Shown here: piece after piece, positions 1 to 10,200 of the stretch
How the letters are laid out: each line of letters begins with the position of its first letter
Numbering within the stretch: position 1 is the first letter of the stretch
Assembly: GCA_903859155.1 (NCBI GenBank)
Contig: CAIOLO010000126.1
Span: 17,473 to 81,472, forward strand
Reading direction: 5' to 3'
Length of the DNA stretch: 64,000 nt
DNA from: an uncultured beta proteobacterium
GTDB lineage: Bacteria > Pseudomonadota > Gammaproteobacteria > Burkholderiales > SG8-39
Position numbers and translations under genes: made by a program
Notes under the pieces: model-generated
What the model was told of the DNA's origin: nothing
Databases searched by the model: none
Seen by the model: only the letters and a program-made list of their open reading frames with translations

Positions 1-649
1 TGGCCAGCGGCACCGCTTCCCCAAGAATCACCCAGGAAGTGGGGATCTGGCCGGTCACCACATCGAGCAGCGCCTGTTGCCCGGCCTTGTAGGGAACATG
101 CACCATCTCGATTCCGCTCAGCAGGCGAACCTGCTCGGCGGCCAGATGGTGCGCGGAACCCACGCCGGAGGTTCCGTAGGAGAGTTTGTTGGGGAACTTT
201 CTGGCGTAATCCATCACTTCGCGGTAGGAATTGACCGGCAGCGAGGGGTGCGCGATAAATATGGAAGGTGTCGCCGCCACCGCGGTCAATGCCACCAGGT
301 CCTTGTTCGGGTCGAAGGACATTTTGCTTTCGGCGGCGACGCGCACCACCGGGATGTTCGGTGTCGCCGCCAGAAAGGAGTAGCCGTCGGGTGCCGCGCG
401 CGCCACGACCTCAGCGGCGATGATGCCCCCCGCACCGGCGCGATTCTCGATGACCACAGGCTGTCCCAGATTGTCACCCAGGTAGGTGGCCAGGATGCGG
501 ATGAGGGCATCGCCGCCGCTGCCGGCGACAAACTGGGTCACCATGCGCACCGGTTTCGCAGGATAGGTTTGTGCGTGGGAGGGGGCAGGGGGGATCAGCA
601 CCAGTGCCGCGCCCAGCAACGGGAGGATTCTGCGGGGAATGTCAGTCAC
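1..649 (-). CDS. Bug/TctC-family periplasmic binding protein, 3' end cut by window edge
   Basis: The reverse strand encodes a Sec signal peptide followed by the Bug hallmark YPAKPVRMV, a VVIENRAGAGG segment and AAPDGYSFL, which define the tripartite tricarboxylate transporter binding-protein family. These proteins bind small carboxylates in the periplasm. The best start is a GTG at 647-649, with AAGGA seven bases upstream; the nearby ATG at 667-669 runs into a stop. The C-terminal third lies outside the window. No TctA or TctB membrane partner is visible. The ligand cannot be deduced from sequence. Confidence 0.9.
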   Translation of the reverse strand, partial: MTDIPRRILPLLGAALVLIPPAPSHAQTYPAKPVRMVTQFVAGSGGDALIRILATYLGDNLGQPVVIENRAGAGGIIAAEVVARAAPDGYSFLAATPNIPVVRVAAESKMSFDPNKDLVALTAVAATPSIFIAHPSLPVNSYREVMDYARKFPNKLSYGTSGVGSAHHLAAEQVRLLSGIEMVHVPYKAGQQALLDVVTGQIPTSWVILGEAVPLA

Positions 650-748
650 GATCGGATCCTTGTCAGCATGAATGTTTCTTGCGCCGGGCCCCGGCCCCGG
701 GGGAGCGCACTGTAGCGCGACTTTCGTGCATATGCCACTGCGCGGGAC

Positions 749-1600
749 TTATGCGTGCGTCAATTTTCCAGCCTGGTAATCGCGCAACGCCTGCTCGATT
801 TCCTCGCGGGTGTTCATGACGAAGGGCCCGTATTGCACCACCGGTTCGTTGATGGGTTTGGCGGCAAGCAGCAGGAAGCGTGCCCCTGCATCGCCGGCAA
901 GCACCTCAACGGCGTCCCCGGCACCCAGTATCGCGGCGTGATGATTGGCCAGCGCCTGGTCGGCGACCGTGGCATTGCCCTCGAACACATACAGGAATGC
1001 ATTGCGTGCGGCACCGAGGGCTTGCGAGAACCGGGCGCCCGCGGGGAGTTCGATATCGAGATAAAGCGGATCGGTGCTCAGGCCCTGCACCGGACCCGGC
1101 ACCGCCGCATCTGCGGTTTCCAGCGTGCCGGCAATGACTTTCGCGCGCCCGCCGCCGGTCAGGGCTGCGACCGGAATTTCAGCCGGGTTAATGTCGCGAT
1201 AGCCCGCCGGCTTCATTTTCTCCTTTGCCGGAAGATTGATCCACAACTGAAAGCCGCGCAGGCGCCCCTGTAGTTGCTGCGGCATTTCCGAGTGGATGAT
1301 GCCGCGCCCTGCGGTCATCCATTGCACCGCGCCGGTCTTGAGATCGCCGCGATTGCCCAGATGGTCCTCGTGCAGCATGTGGCCATCCAGCAAGTAGGTG
1401 ACGGTCTCGAAGCCGCGATGCGGATGGGCGGGAAAACCGGCGATGTAATCGTCCGGATTGTCCGATGAAAACTCGTCTAGCATGAGAAACGGGTCGAGGC
1501 GGGCAAACTGGCTGCTGCCCAGGCTGCGGCGCAATTTCACGCCGGCACCGTCGGGGGTCGGCAGGGCGTCGATAATTCGTTGTATGGGACGGATGGTCAT
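749..1600 (-). CDS. Pirin family protein
   Basis: A 283-residue bicupin protein of the pirin family. The metal-site residues expected for pirins are in place: His59 and His61 in AHPHRGFETVTY, and His103 and Glu105 in GRGIIHSEMP. Some bacterial pirins (E. coli YhhW) have quercetin 2,3-dioxygenase activity and others act as redox-sensing cofactors, so the substrate here is open. Length is typical. The ATG start has GAGG a few bases upstream. The gene is divergent from the Bug gene at 1800, sharing an intergenic region of about 200 bp. No operon partner is visible. Confidence 0.9.
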   Translation of the reverse strand: MTIRPIQRIIDALPTPDGAGVKLRRSLGSSQFARLDPFLMLDEFSSDNPDDYIAGFPAHPHRGFETVTYLLDGHMLHEDHLGNRGDLKTGAVQWMTAGRGIIHSEMPQQLQGRLRGFQLWINLPAKEKMKPAGYRDINPAEIPVAALTGGGRAKVIAGTLETADAAVPGPVQGLSTDPLYLDIELPAGARFSQALGAARNAFLYVFEGNATVADQALANHHAAILGAGDAVEVLAGDAGARFLLLAAKPINEPVVQYGPFVMNTREEIEQALRDYQAGKLTHA

Positions 1601-1799
1601 GTTCGCCTCGGGCGGGTCGGTTGGAACGCCTCACGGGGTCAAGTTTAGCGGCAATCGCCATATGCTGGACATCCGCGGGCGGGCGCCTTGAGCCTGATCA
1701 AACGGCGGGTGCGCTAAACTGGCACTTTACGCCCGGAGGCGCATGCTGCGTGTCGTTGCAATGCGGATCGCCGTCGGTTAATTATTCCAGGAGCGCGTG

Positions 1800-2792
1800 A
1801 TGAAGAATTCTCGTCAATCAAAACATCTTTGGTCCGGGGTGATCGTGTTATTGACCTCGGCCGGGCTTTTGTCCGGACCTGTCGCGGCGCAATCGTGGCC
1901 CTCAAAACCGGTGCGCCTGATCGTTCCCTTTGGTCCGGGGGGGTCTGCGGACACCCTGGGTCGCCTGACATCGAGCAAGGTCGGCGAGTATCTGGGCCAG
2001 TCGTTTGTCATCGAGAATCGCGCCGGCGCCGGTGGAATGATCGGCTCCGATCAGGTGGCAAAAAGTGCACCCGACGGCTACACCTACGTCGTTTCCGGCG
2101 TCGCCACCCACGCCGTTGCGCCCGCGATGATGGCCAAGTCCCCGTTCGACCCGGTGAAGGATTTTTCGCATGTCGCGCTCTACGGCGGACCGCCGCTGGT
2201 GTTCGCGGTAAGCCTTGGCGTGCCGGCCAAATCCATGATGGAATTCATTGCGCATGCAAAAACCAAACCCGATGCCTACAGCTACGGCTCACCAGGCATC
2301 GGCACGCACGGCCACCTGTTTGGAGAACTGCTCAAGCAGATCAATGGCATTGAAATGACCCATGTTCCCTACAAGGGCGCCGCCGGCGCGGTAGCCGACC
2401 TCTCGGCAGGACATCTGCCGGCGATTTCCAGCACGCTCACCACGGCTTCTGCGCAGATCAAGGCCAACCGGGTGCGCGCGCTTGCCATCAGTTCCACATC
2501 GCGCCTGCCCGACTATCCTGATGTACCCACGTTCCGTGAGCTGGGATTTGCCGATCTGGTGGCGGTCACCTGGTTTTCGATTTCCGGTCCCGCGGGCATT
2601 CCGGCGGAAATTGTCACGCGCCTGAACAGCGAGGTACGGCGCGCCTTGCAGTCGCCTGAGGTCAAGGAAAAGCTGCGTCCCGAAGGCATCGAACCCGGTA
2701 CGCTGAGCCCGAAGGAATTCACCGATTTCGTCGCCGCCGAATACAAGCGCTGGGCGCCGGTGGTCAGAGCCTCCGGGGCCAAGGCCGAATAA
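1800..2792 (+). CDS. Bug/TctC-family periplasmic binding protein
   Basis: About 330 residues with a signal peptide ending near PVAAQSWPSKP, then the family motifs KPVRLIVPFGPGG, FVIENRAGAGG, SAPDGYTYV and THVPYKGAAGA. The tail WAPVVRASGAKAE is the usual C-terminus. ATG at 1800 is preferred because AGGAG sits six bases upstream; a GTG immediately before it, at 1797, would leave only three bases. The protein should bind a small carboxylate in the periplasm and pass it to a TctAB-type permease or a sensor encoded elsewhere. It converges on the UbiD-like gene at 2845, which could act on an aromatic acid. That link is inference from position only. Confidence 0.92.
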   Translation: MKNSRQSKHLWSGVIVLLTSAGLLSGPVAAQSWPSKPVRLIVPFGPGGSADTLGRLTSSKVGEYLGQSFVIENRAGAGGMIGSDQVAKSAPDGYTYVVSGVATHAVAPAMMAKSPFDPVKDFSHVALYGGPPLVFAVSLGVPAKSMMEFIAHAKTKPDAYSYGSPGIGTHGHLFGELLKQINGIEMTHVPYKGAAGAVADLSAGHLPAISSTLTTASAQIKANRVRALAISSTSRLPDYPDVPTFRELGFADLVAVTWFSISGPAGIPAEIVTRLNSEVRRALQSPEVKEKLRPEGIEPGTLSPKEFTDFVAAEYKRWAPVVRASGAKAE

Positions 2793-2844
2793 AACCTGGA
2801 CGTACCACGGTGGTCGTGGGAATTCGTGGTCCGTCCCCGGTTCT

Positions 2845-4302
2845 CTAGCGATACAACTCCGGATACTTTGCCCTGACCTTTGCCGCCAGTTCCGGCGAGC
2901 TCTCGCACACCTTGGGAAAGGTGTCGAGCAGCTCGTAAGGACGACAGGCATCGATGATCATGCGCGAGTTGTAGAGCATGTTCTTGTCGCGCACCAGGGT
3001 ATCCAGGCGCGACGACCAGCAGTGATCCAGCACCGTGGTGCGCGATTTCGGATCGCAGCGCGTGCCCATGGCCCAGATCACATCGTGGATGTCGGTAGGG
3101 TCGACATCGTCATCGACAACCACAATCCAGCGGCTGATGTAACCCACCGAGGCCAGTTGCGAGGCCACCACGCCCACTTGCGTCGAATGGCCAAAATAAC
3201 GCTGTTTGATCGAAAGCACGCAAAAGGTGCGTCCGCCACCCGCCTGGTGCAACCAGGCGCCGCGCACATCGGGAATGCCGGCCGCCTCCAGTGCGTCGAG
3301 CAGGCCGGCTGAACGCAGGAAGCAGCGCTCGAACAGGTGCGAATGCGGCGGCTTCTGGCTGGCCGCGCAGGTGAGGATGGGTTGATTGCGATGGTAGATG
3401 CGCTTGATGTGGATCAGCGGTTCTTCCCTGGCATCGCCGGCGTAATAACCGTGCCACTCGCCGAACGGACCTTCCAGGGCCGTTTCCGTCGCACTGATCT
3501 CGCCTTCGATCACGATTTCAGAGCGCGCCGGAAAGGGCAGGCCGGTGACTTCGCCTTCGATGAGTTCCAGCGGGCGATCCATCAGTCCGCCGGCCCATTC
3601 GTATTCCGGCATGGCGTCGGGCATGGTGAAACCGGCCGCCAGGTAGGTAATGGGATCACAGCCGATGATGATCACCACCGGGCAGGGTTTGCCCGCCTTG
3701 AGATATTTATCGCGCTGAATGCGGCCTTGTTTGCCATTGGAAATGTAGGACGTGCAGGTATCCGGACCGATCATCTGCACGCGGTAGGTGCCCACATTGA
3801 TGCGGCCGCTTTCTGGATCGCGCGTCACCACGCCGCAGGCGGTGCCGATGTACCTTCCGCCGTCTTCCTCGTGGTGGATGGGGACCGGCAGCCGGGTCAG
3901 GTCGACCGCGCCGTCGCGCAGCACGTTCTCCAGCACCGGGCCTTCCTTGACGATTTTCGGCGCAATGCGCTTGAAGCCTTTCTTGATGTTCTTGCGGAAA
4001 TGGTCGAGCATTTCCTTGCGGTGTGTGGACAGCGAGGGTTCCATGCCGAGCACGGTGGCCAGCCGGAAAGGCGAACCGAACATGCCGTAGGCGACGCGGT
4101 GCCCCTTGGGGTAATCTGGAATGCCATCGAACAGCAGCATCGGCGCTTTTTCCACCTTCTGGCGGTAGAGCACTTCGGTCACCGCCCCCAGTTCGCGGTT
4201 CCAGTGGGCGCCTTCGACCCGCGCCAGTTCTCCGCGAGCCTCGACAGTGGCGATGAATTCGCGCAGATCATTCTGCGCGGTGGCGGTGGATTCGTTGCTC
4301 AA
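2845..4302 (-). CDS. UbiD-family (prenylated-FMN) decarboxylase
   Basis: Encodes about 485 residues with the full UbiD core. These enzymes (de)carboxylate aromatic or alpha,beta-unsaturated acids with prenylated FMN made by a UbiX partner, which is not in this window. Counting from the chosen start, the catalytic residues fall at Arg174 (NVGTYRVQM) and at Glu277 and Glu282 (EGPFGEWHGYY). A late VVDDDVDPTDIHDVIWA block is also typical. The start chosen is TTG at 4302, with GGAGGA just upstream; another TTG at 4323 lacks a good ribosome site. The gene is divergent from the binding-protein gene at 4470. The substrate is unknown; ubiquinone synthesis is less likely because no ubi genes are nearby. 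Confidence 0.88.
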   Translation of the reverse strand: MSNESTATAQNDLREFIATVEARGELARVEGAHWNRELGAVTEVLYRQKVEKAPMLLFDGIPDYPKGHRVAYGMFGSPFRLATVLGMEPSLSTHRKEMLDHFRKNIKKGFKRIAPKIVKEGPVLENVLRDGAVDLTRLPVPIHHEEDGGRYIGTACGVVTRDPESGRINVGTYRVQMIGPDTCTSYISNGKQGRIQRDKYLKAGKPCPVVIIIGCDPITYLAAGFTMPDAMPEYEWAGGLMDRPLELIEGEVTGLPFPARSEIVIEGEISATETALEGPFGEWHGYYAGDAREEPLIHIKRIYHRNQPILTCAASQKPPHSHLFERCFLRSAGLLDALEAAGIPDVRGAWLHQAGGGRTFCVLSIKQRYFGHSTQVGVVASQLASVGYISRWIVVVDDDVDPTDIHDVIWAMGTRCDPKSRTTVLDHCWSSRLDTLVRDKNMLYNSRMIIDACRPYELLDTFPKVCESSPELAAKVRAKYPELYR

Positions 4303-4469
4303 ATGGTCCTCCGGGGTCGACAAAATACATTGTCCGCTGGTCTCGTTCCGTTATATGGAACGCAGTTCTAATTCGTTGCGAACTGCGCGGATTCGACCAT
4401 ATAATTCCAGCCGGGTCAATTGACCGGCCGTGTCATGCAGGCGGGATCGGGCCCAAAGGAGGAGGAAAC

Positions 4470-5528
4470 ATGAGACAGGCCTTCGCGCGCCGATGGGCAT
4501 GCGTTCTGTCCGGGCTGGTGCTGGCGTACTCGTTTGCGCCGAGTGTGATCGCACAGACCGTTCCCGAGCGCAATGCCGCTGTTTATATGTACAAAGGGGC
4601 GGATCGCGACCAGCGCCTGCTGGAGCGCGCACGCAAGGAAGGCTCGTTGACCTTCTACACATCGCTCGCCACCACCGAATCGATTCCGCTCGGCCAGGCC
4701 TTCGAGAAGAAGACCGGCGTCAAGGTGCAGTTGTGGCGCGCACTGAGCGAAGAGGTGGTCCAGCGAACCCTCAACGAGGCGCGCGGCAAGCGCCACACTG
4801 TCGATGTGATCGAAACCAATGGCCCGGAAGTCGAGTCTCTTGCCAGGGAGCAACTCACCGCCGAGTTCTACACGCCGCATACGGCAAAATATCCACCCTG
4901 GGCGATACCCAGCCACCGCCTGTGGGTGAGCGACCGGATGGATTTTTTCGTCGTGGCCTTCAATACCGGCAAGGTCAAGCGCGAGGAGATCCCCACGACC
5001 TACGAGGGGTTTGGCGATGCGCGGTGGAAGGGCCGTCTCGGCATCGAGGCCACCGATCAGGAGTGGCTCGCCGGGGTGGTTCAGCTGTGGGGTAGCGAAC
5101 GCGGCCTGAGTTTTTTCCGCAAGCTGGTCGCCTTGCGTCCCGATGTCAGGAAAGGCCATGTGTTGCTCTCGCAATTGGTGGCAGCCGGTGAAATACCGGT
5201 GGCATTGACTGCTTATGCTTCCAACGCGGAATCGTCCAAGCGCACCGGCGCGCCCATCGACTGGGTGGCGTTGGAACCGGTGGTCGTGCGTCCGCAGGGC
5301 CTTGCGCTGGCCCGCAATGCGCCCAACCCGAATGCCGCCTTGCTGTTTGCCGATTACCTGTTGTCGCCCGAAGGCCAGCAGTTCTACGAATCGGTAGGGC
5401 GGTTCCCGGCCAGCCGCGGCGTACGCGGCGCGGGCGACCCCTCCAAGGTCACCATGGTGGATTCCCAGACCGCTGCCAACGAATCGGAAAAGTGGCAGAA
5501 AGTCTGGGGCGAGATGCTCAAGCGATGA
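4470..5528 (+). CDS. Iron(III)-type ABC transporter periplasmic binding protein (paralogue 1)
   Basis: A 352-residue precursor with a signal peptide ending around SVIAQTVPE. The mature part matches the extracellular solute-binding family that includes FbpA-like proteins: YKGADRDQRLLERARKEG, FEKKTGVKVQLWR, then FNTGKVKREEIP and GRLGIEATDQEW. A strong ribosome site (AAGGAGGAGG) precedes ATG 4470. It is the first gene of a long block on this strand. Two clear paralogues follow at 13195 and 15615, and the shared motifs are close enough to suggest local duplication. The family binds Fe3+, Fe3+ chelates, or organic anions such as phosphonates and polyamines, so the ligand is not certain. Confidence 0.88.
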   Translation: MRQAFARRWACVLSGLVLAYSFAPSVIAQTVPERNAAVYMYKGADRDQRLLERARKEGSLTFYTSLATTESIPLGQAFEKKTGVKVQLWRALSEEVVQRTLNEARGKRHTVDVIETNGPEVESLAREQLTAEFYTPHTAKYPPWAIPSHRLWVSDRMDFFVVAFNTGKVKREEIPTTYEGFGDARWKGRLGIEATDQEWLAGVVQLWGSERGLSFFRKLVALRPDVRKGHVLLSQLVAAGEIPVALTAYASNAESSKRTGAPIDWVALEPVVVRPQGLALARNAPNPNAALLFADYLLSPEGQQFYESVGRFPASRGVRGAGDPSKVTMVDSQTAANESEKWQKVWGEMLKR

Positions 5529-5573
5529 GCGCCCGGAGATGAGCGAGCGTAACGCGGCGCGGCGGGCACTGCC

Positions 5574-6389
5574 GTGAATATTGCCGAAGTCCAGGACGGG
5601 TGGATGCTGGTGCTGGCCGTTTTTGCGCTGGGCGCGAAGCACGGCATGGATCCGGATCACCTGGCGACCATCGACGGACTGACGCGCTTCAATGCACGGC
5701 GGCGGCCGCGTCTCGCGCGCTGGTCGGGGTGCCTGTTTTCTCTGGGTCATGGTGGAGTAGTGACCCTGGTGGCCGGCCTGGTCGCCTCGCTGTCCGGAGG
5801 TTTTGAAATCCCGGCGTGGCTGGAGCATACCGGCGCGTGGATATCGATTGTGTTTCTCGCGCTGCTGGGCGTCACCAATATTGCTGCGGTATTCCGCGCA
5901 CCAAGGGACCAGGTCGTGGCAAGCGTGGGCATGCGCGCGCGCCTGCTCAGCCGCTTCGCCCAGACCGATCATCCCGTGGTGATCGCTTCGGTAGGCGCTG
6001 CGTTCGCGTTGTCCTTTGACACCTGGAGCCAGACGGCGCTGTTTTCGATCACCGCACAGCAACTGGCCGGCTGGACCTTTTCGGTTCTGCTGGGCCTGGT
6101 ATTCATGTCCGGCATGATGGCCGCAGACGGGTTGAATGGCCTGTGGGTGGCGCGCATGCTCGCCAGGGCCGATCGGCGCGCACTGATCGCCTCGCGCGTC
6201 ATGAGCCTGGTAATCGGCGCTTTGGGCATCACCATTGCCGCGCTCGGGATCGCGCGCTATGTCGCACCGGATGTCGGCGCGCTCATGAACGGCAGCAGCC
6301 TGTATCTCGGCATTGGCATGCTGGGTTTGCTGCTGACCAGCTACGCCGTGGCCACAAGGATTACGGACGGCCCCGGGGTGCGGGCATGA
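5574..6389 (+). CDS. NiCoT-type nickel/cobalt permease
   Basis: A 271-residue polytopic membrane protein. Near the N-terminus, LGAKHGMDPDHLATIDG carries the HX4DH signature that defines the HoxN/NixA/NicT nickel-cobalt transporters. Several hydrophobic segments follow (for example VTLVAGLVASL, SIVFLALLGVTNIA and VLLGLVFMSGMMAADGLNG). GTG 5574 is taken as the start, but an ATG at 5604 is possible because the ribosome site is weak. The end overlaps the IclR gene by four bases, so the two are probably co-translated. Nickel and cobalt cannot be told apart by eye. Its place just before an EutA-like domain makes cobalt attractive, but that is inference. Confidence 0.85.
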   Translation: MNIAEVQDGWMLVLAVFALGAKHGMDPDHLATIDGLTRFNARRRPRLARWSGCLFSLGHGGVVTLVAGLVASLSGGFEIPAWLEHTGAWISIVFLALLGVTNIAAVFRAPRDQVVASVGMRARLLSRFAQTDHPVVIASVGAAFALSFDTWSQTALFSITAQQLAGWTFSVLLGLVFMSGMMAADGLNGLWVARMLARADRRALIASRVMSLVIGALGITIAALGIARYVAPDVGALMNGSSLYLGIGMLGLLLTSYAVATRITDGPGVRA

Positions 6390-7231
6390 GCGCCAGCGCG
6401 CGCGCATCGGTTACGCCCGCGCGGGCGCGGCGCAGAATGCGCCCAGGCGGCGCCCGCACGCGTCTTTCCTCGGTCACCAATGCGCTGCGCCTGCTCAAGG
6501 TATTTTCCGACCAGGATTCCGAGATCGGCATCAGCGACCTGGCAAGGCGGGTGAATCTTGCAAAGAGCACGGTGCATCGCCTGGCCTCCTCGCTGGTGGA
6601 GGAGGGCATGCTCGAGCAGACCGAGAGGGAGGGGAAGTATCGCCTCGGCCTGACACTTTTTGAACTGGGTTCTCTGGTTCGCCGCAAGATGGATGTGACC
6701 AACGAGGCCCGGCCGTACCTGCGATCGCTCTCCGAGAGCACCGGGGAAACGATTCAACTGGCGGTACTGGAGCAATCCTCGGCCCTTTATATCAACGTGA
6801 TCGAAAGCCAGCGCGCGCTGCGCATGAGCTACCAGGTCGGCACGCGCGCGCCCCTTTACTGCACCGCTGTAGGCAAAGTGCTGCTGGCGCATGCGGAGGC
6901 GCAGATTTTTGCCGCTACCGTGGCACAGGGCCTGACCGCCCTGACCGCGGCGACCATCACCGATGCGGACAGTCTGCGCCGCGAAGTGGTGCTCATCGGC
7001 AACCGCGGGTATGCGCTCGAGGACGAGGAGGCGGAACCGGGTTTGCGCGGCGTTGCCGCGCCGGTGCGTGATTTTTCCGGGCTGGCCGTCGCCGCAATCG
7101 GCATATCCGGGCCGACTCACCGCATGTCGAAAAAGGTTCTGCTCGGTTACGCCCGCGACCTGCTGGATGTGAGTAATGCCGTCTCGCAGCGCCTGGGTTA
7201 TCAGACGCCCCTGCTGGCGCGTCGGGCTTGA
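6386..7231 (+). CDS. IclR-family transcriptional regulator
   Basis: From ATG 6386 the protein has 281 residues. The N-terminal winged helix-turn-helix reads SSVTNALRLLKVFSDQDSEI followed by LARRVNLAKSTVHRLASSL. The C-terminal IclR effector domain shows APLYCTAVGKVLLA and GYALEDEEAEPGLRGVAAPV, both family hallmarks. IclR regulators usually sense small aromatic or carboxylic acids, and they often control the catabolic operon they lie in. This one starts inside the end of the permease gene (ATGA overlap) and is followed within six bases by the EutA-permease gene, so it is probably part of, and controls, the 4.4-18 kb block. In-frame sequence extends upstream to 6143, but only as overlap with the preceding gene. 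Confidence 0.9.
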   Translation: MSASARASVTPARARRRMRPGGARTRLSSVTNALRLLKVFSDQDSEIGISDLARRVNLAKSTVHRLASSLVEEGMLEQTEREGKYRLGLTLFELGSLVRRKMDVTNEARPYLRSLSESTGETIQLAVLEQSSALYINVIESQRALRMSYQVGTRAPLYCTAVGKVLLAHAEAQIFAATVAQGLTALTAATITDADSLRREVVLIGNRGYALEDEEAEPGLRGVAAPVRDFSGLAVAAIGISGPTHRMSKKVLLGYARDLLDVSNAVSQRLGYQTPLLARRA

Positions 7232-7236
7232 GCAGC

Positions 7237-10200
7237 ATGGCACAGACACCGACTCCGGACAGCCCGCGCGGCCACAGCATCTCCGACCACCAGTACGGTG
7301 AGGACTTCGCGCACACCCACGATGGCGTGGATGCCGACCACGACCATGATCGCTTCGATGGCGACGGCCCGCTGGAGGAAAACCCGATATGGATCGCCGA
7401 CCATGTGACGCTCACCAGCGTGGGCATGGACATCGGCTCTTCCGGAACTCAGGTGGTGTTCTCGAAAATGAACCTGCGCCGTTTCGGCGAGGAACTGTCC
7501 AGCCGCTATTACGTGGTCTCGCGCGAGACCTTGTATCAGTCGCCCGTGACGCTGACGCCCTACCGCAGCGAGGAGTTGATCGACGATGCAGCCCTTGGGG
7601 CAATCATCGATTCCGCTTATGCGGCGGCCGGACTGCATCCGGACGCCATCGATACCGGCGTGGTGATCCTCACCGGCGAGGCGCTGCGTCGCGAAAATGC
7701 GGAGGCGATCGCCGCCATCCTGGCCGAGCAGGGCGGTGAGTTCGTCTGCGCAACGGCCGGCCATCATATGGAGGCCATGCTGGCCGCCTACGGTTCGGGC
7801 GCGGCGCGCGCTTCGCACGATACCGGCAAACGCATCCTGAACATAGATATTGGCGGTGGCACCACCAAACTGGCGCTGGTTGACCGGGGCAAGGTGCTTG
7901 CCACGGCAGCCGTCCACATTGGCGGGCGGCTGCAGGTAGTCGATGGCGAACACCGCATCGTGCGGCTCGATCCGGCCGGCAAATATCACGCAAAAAGGGC
8001 CGGATTCGCCTGGGAACGTGGTGATCTGGCAGCCGCTGCCGACATGGATCGCGTCGCCGAGGGCATGGCCGACACGCTGGTCGCCGCGCTGGCCGGCGCC
8101 GTTGCCGCGCAGGCTTTGCCCCATGAAATCGAGCATCTGTATCTGACCGAGCCGATTCGCGACTGGGGCAGCATCGAAGGCGTAATGTTCTCAGGCGGCG
8201 TTGGCGAGTACGTCTACGCCCGCGAAGAGCGGGACTTTGGCGACATGGGGCGGCGCCTGGGACAGGCGGTGCGGCGTCGAATCGACTCGGGTGCACTGCC
8301 CTGGATGCTGCTGCCGGCCGGTGAATGCATGCGCGCCACCGCACTGGGGGCCTCCGAATACAGCGTGCAGTTGAGCGGCAATACCACTTATATCTCCAGC
8401 CCCGGCGAGTTGCTGCCCAGGCGCAATCTGCAGGTGTTGCAGCCAGCCATCGAATTTCAGGAACACATCGACGCCGACGCCCTGGCAAATGCCATCCGCG
8501 AGCATTTCACCGCTTTTGACCGGATCGAAGGGGAGGGTGAAGTCGCGCTTGCGTTCCGCTGGACGGGCGCGCCGTCCTATGAGCGTATCGCCGCATTCGC
8601 CCACGGCATAGAGCGCGGCATGAGCAACAGCATCGCCGCTGGCGCACCCTTGTTCATCATGCTCGATGGCGACATCGCCCAGACCCTGGGGGCCATCCTG
8701 CGCGAAGAACTCGGTGTGGCCAATGAAATCCTGGTGATCGACGGTGTCACGCTGCAGGATTTCGACTACATCGACCTGGGCCGGGTGCGCCTGCCCTCGC
8801 AAACGGTGCCGGTGACCATCAAATCACTGGTGTTCAGCGAGGACCCGCGCGCGCCTGACGGGCGCCAGCATCTGGATCAAGGGCCCGCGCATACGCATGA
8901 TCATGGTCATGCGCATGACCATGATCATCCGCATGCACACTCCCACGGTCCTGCACAAGCGCACCGGCACGGCCATTCCCATGCCCACGGTGATGAACAT
9001 CACCACGCCCATGATGACCACACCCATGCGCACACCGGCGCGGATAATGGCCATTCCCATGGCGATGGGGGAAATGGACATTCCCATGGCGGCGGCCACG
9101 GTGCCGAAGACGCGCCCTCCGCGGGTTTCTGGGCGCGCCTGGATCCCAAATGGCTGATTTTTGCCGTCTGCGTGGCCTTCGTAGCATGGCTCGCCCTGGT
9201 GCCGCTGGGATTCCTGCTGTGGCAGAGCTTTTTCACCCCGGAAACGGCCACCGTCGCCGCAGAGTTCACTTTCGACAATTACAAGGTCGCCTACTCCAGT
9301 GTCGAGACGCTGCAACTGTTTCTCAACTCGGCGCAATTCGCAGCGGGGGCGGCGCTGTTTGCATTTCTGGTAGGCACTTTTCTAGCGTGGGTCAACGAGC
9401 GCACCAATACGCCGTTCAAGTCGCTGTTCTTCGGGCTTTCGATCATTCCCCTGGTGATTCCCAGCATTCTCTTCACCGTCTCCTGGATACTGCTGGCCAG
9501 TCCGAAAATCGGCATTCTCAACCAGGTCCTGCAGACCTGGTTCGGAACGGAGCGGGTGTTTTTCAATATCTATTCGATGTCCGGCATGGTCTGGGTGGAC
9601 GGGCTGCACTATTCCCCGGTGGCATTCCTGCTGATGACCGCCGCCTTTCGTTCCATGGACCCGTCGCTGGAGGAGTCCGCGCTGATGAGCGGCGCCTCGG
9701 TTTTTCAGATCGCCCGGCGCATCACACTGAAGCTGGCCTGGCCGGCGGCCCTGGCTTCGCTGCTGATTCTGTTCGTGCGCGCCATCGAATCATTCGAGGT
9801 GCCTGCACTGCTGGGACTGCCGGTCGGAATCCACGTCTATACCTCGGCGATCTTCGAGGCGATACGGCAATATCCGAGCAAGGTGGGCCTGGCTTCGGCC
9901 TACGGCATCACCCTTTTGGCGATCGCCGGGCTGGGTCTTTATTTTCAGTCGCGCCTGTCCAGCCAGGGCAACCGCTACTCCACAGTGACCGGCAAGGGGT
10001 TCCGGCCGCGGCCCATGGACCTGGGCCGCTGGCGCTATTTCACCGCGGCCATTTTCATCGCCTACCTGCTGGTGGTGGTGGTGTTTCCGTTCCTGGTGCT
10101 GGTGTGGTCCTCGCTGCACAAGTTCTACAGCGTGCCTTCAATGGAAGCGTTAAAGACGCTGACCATCGAGCCTTACCGGCGCGTATTCGAGTTTCCGGCG

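Noticed and set aside
6143..6385. Longer N-terminus for the IclR regulator
   Set aside because: It overlaps the NiCoT gene, has no family similarity, and ATG 6386 makes the usual four-base overlap.
4416..6407. 663-codon open frame on the minus strand
   Set aside because: It lies antisense to the binding-protein and NiCoT genes, both of which have clear motifs; the product is His/Arg/Gln-rich without any domain, typical of antisense frames in GC-rich DNA.
8881..9105. Tandem-looking CAT/GAC-rich DNA repeat
   Set aside because: It is the coding sequence of the His-rich linker, in frame and with varied codons; not a CRISPR or satellite.
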